From Brenneria rubrifaciens (GTDB lineage: Bacteria > Pseudomonadota > Gammaproteobacteria > Enterobacterales > Enterobacteriaceae): a DNA stretch of 64,000 nt. Positions 63,201-64,000 of this stretch are shown piece by piece. The stretch's first letter is position 1; every line of letters begins with the position of its first letter. The stretch is taken from assembly GCF_005484945.1 (NCBI RefSeq), contig NZ_CP034035.1:3224001-3288000 (forward strand), in the 5' to 3' direction. A program made the position numbers and the translations under genes. The notes beneath the pieces were generated by a model. The model made no database searches. It saw nothing but the letters and a program-made list of their open reading frames with translations, and was not told the DNA's origin.

Positions 63201-64000
63201 TTCGGCAGTACCACTCACCGATGAACCGTCTTCCGCCACCAGCAGATCGGCTGGCGCCACAGGTACGGTGATATCCGGCGCGGTGACCGATACCGCAGCA
63301 GAAGCATTCCCCGCCGTATCGCTGGCGATGGCCGTTATCACCTCGCCATTGGTCAGTGCTGGCGTCAGCGGCACGGTAAAACCGCCATCGTCTCCGGCAG
63401 TGACGCTACCCAGTTCAGTCCCGGTAGAGTTGGTGATGGTGACGGTACTGCCTGCTTCGGCAGTACCACTGACGGATGAACCGTCTTCCGCCACCAGCAG
63501 ATCGGCTGGCGCCACAGGCGCGGTGGTGTCCGGCGCGGTGACCGTGGCCGCAGCAGAAGTATTCCCAGTTCCGTCCGTGGCAGTGACTATCAGTTGTTCT
63601 CCGGCGGTTAATGCTTCCGGCAGCGTGATATTCCAGGTGCCATTTTCCGCTGCCGTAACGGTCTGCGTACTGTTGTCCGGCAACGTCACCGTGACAGTAC
63701 TCCCCACTTCGGCTGTACCATTTATCGCAGCGCCATCTTCGGTGATATAAGCATTCGGCACATCCGGCGCGGTGATATCCGGGGCGGTGACAGTAACTGA
63801 AACAGAGATATTCCCTGCCGCATCGCTGGCGATGGCCGTTATCGTCTCGCCGTTGGTTAACGCAGGCGTCAACGGCACGGTAAAACCGCCATCGTCACCC
63901 ACCGTCACGCCGCCCAGTTCAGTCCCGGCGGCATCGGTGATGGTAACGGTACTCCCTGCTTCGGCAGTACCACTCACCGATGAACCGTCTTCCGCCACCA
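54270..64000 (-). CDS. Giant Bap/BapA-like repetitive adhesin (5' end outside window)
   Basis: At least 3242 codons are visible; the frame is open at the window edge and the N-terminus, with any retention or cleavage module, is missing. The apparent start at 63998 is an internal GTG (valine). From the edge down to about 56985 there are 28 Ig-like repeats of two types (see the repeat entry). Three larger VCBS/cadherin-like modules follow (about 56950-54650), each ending with a YG.L.I...G.Y.YTL motif. The C-terminal 130 residues, with DDTFTLGGGSDSLIFNLLD and FSLADGDRIDISSLL, are a type I secretion target signal. It should be a secreted biofilm or host-attachment protein, exported by the three genes downstream. 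Confidence 0.93.
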   Translation of the reverse strand, partial: VAEDGSSVSGTAEAGSTVTITDAAGTELGGVTVGDDGGFTVPLTPALTNGETITAIASDAAGNISVSVTVTAPDITAPDVPNAYITEDGAAINGTAEVGSTVTVTLPDNSTQTVTAAENGTWNITLPEALTAGEQLIVTATDGTGNTSAAATVTAPDTTAPVAPADLLVAEDGSSVSGTAEAGSTVTITNSTGTELGSVTAGDDGGFTVPLTPALTNGEVITAIASDTAGNASAAVSVTAPDITVPVAPADLLVAEDGSSVSGTAEAGSTVTITDAAGTELGGVTVGDDGGFTVPLTPALTNGEVITAIASDVAGNISVPATATAPDITAPTAPVAVISEDGLTVSGSAEPNSTVTVTLPGNTILTATADTSGVYSISLPTALTNGEALTVTATDAAGNISAPTTATALDTTAPTAPVAAISDNGLTVSGSAEPNSTVTVTLPGNTTLTATADTSGVYSVGLPTALTNGEAVTVTATDAAGNVSAPATATAPDITAPAAPVDLLVAEDGSSVSGTAEAGSTVTITDAAGTELGSATAGDNGSFTVPLTPVLTNGEVITVIASDTAGNASAAATVTAPDTTAPVAPADLLVAEDGSSVSGTAEAGSTVTITDAAGTELGSATAGDNGSFTVALTPVLTNGEVITVIASDTAGNISVPATATAPDITAPDAPVAAISDNGLTVSGSAEPNSTVTVTLPGNTILTASADTSGVYSVGLPTALINGETVTVTATDVAGNASAAATVTAPDITAPTTPVAAISDNGLTVSGSAEPNSMVTVTLPGNATLTTTADTSGVYSINLPTALINGEALTVTATDVAGNASAAVTVTAPDTTAPVAPADLLVAEDGSSVSGTAEAGSIVVITSSAGTELGSVTAGDNGGFTVPLTPALTNGEAITAVASDAAGNTSVSVTVTAPDITAPTTPVAAISDNGLTVSGSAEPNSTVTVTLPGNTTLTATADTSGVYSVGLPTALTNGEAVTVTATDVAGNASAAATVTAPDITAPTTPVAAISDNGLTVSGSAEPNSTVTVTLPGNTTLTATADTSGVYSINLPTALINGEAVTVTATDAAGNVSAPATATAPDITAPAAPVDLLVAEDGSSVSGTAEAGSTVTITNSTGTELGSATAGDNGSFTVALTPVLTNGEVITVIASDTAGNASAAATVTAPDITAPTTPVAAISDNGLTVSGSAEPNSTVTVTLPGNTILTATADTSGVYSINLPTALINGEALTVTATDVAGNASVAVTVTAPDITAPTTPVAAISDNGLTVSGSAEPNSTVTVTLPGNTTLTATAYTSGVYSINLPTALINGEALTVTATDVAGNASAAATVTAPDITAPTTPVAAISDNGLTVSGSAEPNSTVTVTLPGNTTLTASADTSGVYSVGLPTALTNGEAVTVTATDAAGNVSAPATATAPDITAPAAPVDLLVAEDGSSVSGTAEAGSTVTITDAAGTELGSATAGDNGSFTVALTPVLTNGEVITVIASDTAGNASAAATVTAPDTTAPVAPADLLVAEDGSSVSGTAEAGSIVVITSSAGTELGSATAGDNGSFTVALTPVLTNGEVITVIASDTAGNASAAVTVTAPDITAPDVPVAAISDNGLTVSGSAEPNSTVTATLPGNTTLTATADTSGVYSINLPTALINGEALTVTATDVAGNASAAVTVTAPDITAPTTPVAAISDNGLTVSGSAEPNSTVTVTLPGNTTLTATADTSGVYSVGLPTALTNGEAVTVTATDAAGNVSAPATATAPDITAPAAPVDLLVAEDGSSVSGTAEAGSTVTITDAAGTELGSATAGDNGSFTVALTPVLTNGEVITVIASDTAGNASAAVSVTAPDITVPVAPSDLLVAEDGSSVSGTAEAGSTVTITDAAGTELGSATAGDNGSFTVALTPVLTNGEVITVIASDTAGNASAAATVTAPDTTAPVAPADLLVAEDGSSVSGTAEAGSIVVITSSAGTELGSVTAGDNGGFTVPLTPALTNGEAITAVASDAAGNTSAAATVTAPDITAPTTPVAAISDNGLTVSGSAEPNSTVTVTLPGNTTLTATADTSGVYSINLPTALINGEALTVTATDVAGNASAAATVTAPDITAPTTPVAAISDNGLTVSGSAEPNSTVTVTLPGNTTLTATADTSGVYSVGLPTALTNGEAVTVTATDAAGNISAPATATALDTTAPVAPADLLAAPDGSSVSGKAEAGSTVIITDAAGTELGNVTVGDNGSFTVPLTPALINGEVLTAVASDAAGNSSVSATITLPDITAPDAPTATISDDGGSISGVAEGGSSVAITLADGTVASVQADADGNYIYTFPYAQANGELLSVTATDAAGNVSAAISVTAPVLVLAANDNEVLLALTSDAAVTSESYSDWGLLVVGALGNIASLLGDDNAQVTFTIDDGATADVVLEANATGGVLSLLNTMGVMVQQYSADTDAWSTVIDTSNSQWAGLLTIGNNGVTLNLENLGEGTYRVLAYNTTLLAVGSYISVAAEVIQTAAGVVSGETRYTGNLITDDDPAHGTDIAPAGTVVTQVTNSAGEVVSVTADGTIVQGEYGTLTINLDGSYTYTLTNTSTAVLGQTESFTYTLTGNGATVAADLLVSLGTEINAPGNVIAVDDSASITFETTVDAIDNGSGSQGGYTVLNIGLGSVLDVGVLDDLTNPIIFDVEEGATRTMTVQASVGGVSVLSGFDLYIYKFNDATQQYDQYRTVEGWLTVPLLGGSSDELTLTLTDGEYLFLLDTAYGISVLTGYTLNILEDHVYTVETVSASTSGNVMEDDTAPVGSSIGSVNGIEVAAEGSTSVTGAYGVLSIDALGNYTYTLNAGVGADSITAPDSFVYTVTAPDGESDNGTLNIALVSRPLIAVDDSVTLPATMVQQETDYSDSDAGSVTWSSRLLSSTSASASGMVTVAEQTAVKDAVITFNVDSLLSLSNLSISWTLLSSDRTQLASGTVASGTLLGGSATASLGSLELAAGDYTLNFTGSIGALAVGGITVSAEVTGTKVLLGDFQTETATVAGNIFDGSGSEENAADQLVSVDTTLSITDVNGNVTTLDSTLTSDATATVQGKYGVLTLNIDGGYSYTLNSDVALTAITQKETFNYTLNAADGETASSTLTIDLALQLNGGSHSDITISSAYDDTFTLGGGSDSLIFNLLDTADATGGNGSDTWTDFSLADGDRIDISSLLQGWDAGTSDAGDWLSVETIDGNTVIALDRDGQGTAFNSAQLVMLQGARVTLDELLEHDSIIV
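56985..64000 (-). repeat. Tandem Ig-like repeat array in the adhesin gene
   Basis: 28 repeats are visible, read N to C as B A B B A A B B A A B A A B A A A B B A A B B B A A B A. Type A is 83 codons (249 bp) with ISDNGLTVSGSAEPNSTVTV; type B is 85 codons (255 bp) with VAEDGSSVSGTAEAGSTVTI. Many copies are near-identical in DNA, for example type A units beginning near 57712 and 57961. The two outermost C-terminal copies and the second copy are more diverged. Array length is likely to vary between strains and to be misassembled from short reads. Confidence 0.93.

Noticed and set aside
57139..63750. A 2203-codon open frame on the plus strand, opposite the adhesin repeats
   Set aside because: It is the shadow of the repeat array: both repeat lengths are multiples of three and the repeats happen to lack stops in this antisense frame, so the open frame simply propagates. 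The translation is a low-complexity Val/Ala/Pro/Ser-rich sequence with no domain, while the minus strand has clear Ig-like and secretion-signal content.
63996..63998. Apparent start codon of the adhesin at the right edge
   Set aside because: It is a GTG valine inside a type B repeat (LVAEDGSS). The frame stays open to the end of the window, so the true start lies outside.

Overview
The window is chromosomal DNA from a gammaproteobacterium of the order Enterobacterales. Almost every housekeeping protein is close to its Escherichia coli ortholog in length and sequence. The departures from E. coli gene order, and a short intergenic repeat resembling one I associate with Pectobacterium-like genomes, suggest Pectobacteriaceae (Pectobacterium, Dickeya, Brenneria, Lonsdalea and relatives). 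The genus is an inference.

Layout. 1-6.6 kb: rob, gpmB, yjjX, trpR (with a near-consensus trp operator), slt and ettA, in the same relative order as in E. coli. 6.6-29.8 kb: the serA-rpiA-argP-yggE-argO-mscS-fbaA-pgk-epd-tktA-loiP-speA-metK-sprT-endA-rsmE-gshB-yqgE-yqgF neighbourhood. It has two accessory insertions: an unrecognised multi-pass membrane protein between argO and mscS, and an A+T-rich LuxR-type regulator between loiP and speA, where E. coli has speB. 29.9-32.5 kb: the divergent pair fbp/mpl. 32.6-46.4 kb: purA, yjeT and the nnr-tsaE-amiB-mutL-miaA-hfq-hflX-hflK-hflC cluster read leftward, with queG divergent. 46.4-49.4 kb: an A+T-rich gap with a good candidate small RNA gene, then ahpC-ahpF. 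49.4-64 kb: a four-gene type I secretion locus (giant repetitive adhesin, TolC-like channel, ABC transporter, HlyD-type adaptor) with the same composition and order as Salmonella bapABCD. The adhesin runs off the right edge, so its N-terminus is not visible.

How the genes work together. Central carbon metabolism is dense (gpmB, serA, rpiA, fbaA, pgk, epd, tktA, fbp). Arginine and polyamine metabolism is represented by argP, its regulatory target argO, and speA. The hfq cluster combines RNA chaperone, tRNA modification, mismatch repair, cell-wall amidase and the HflKC regulator of FtsH. Peroxide defence (ahpCF) lies beside the adhesin export locus.

Most interesting items: (1) a candidate sRNA of about 97 nt at 46893-46989 on the minus strand, with promoter-like boxes, an internal hairpin and a strong terminator; (2) the adhesin's array of 28 visible Ig-like repeats of two alternating types with near-identical DNA, which also creates a spurious 2203-codon antisense ORF; (3) the two accessory genes; (4) a 28-bp palindrome in front of ahpC with OxyR-like spacing; (5) a strong internal ribosome binding site and ATG inside speA. 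I saw no CRISPR array, prophage, insertion sequence, tRNA or rRNA gene.
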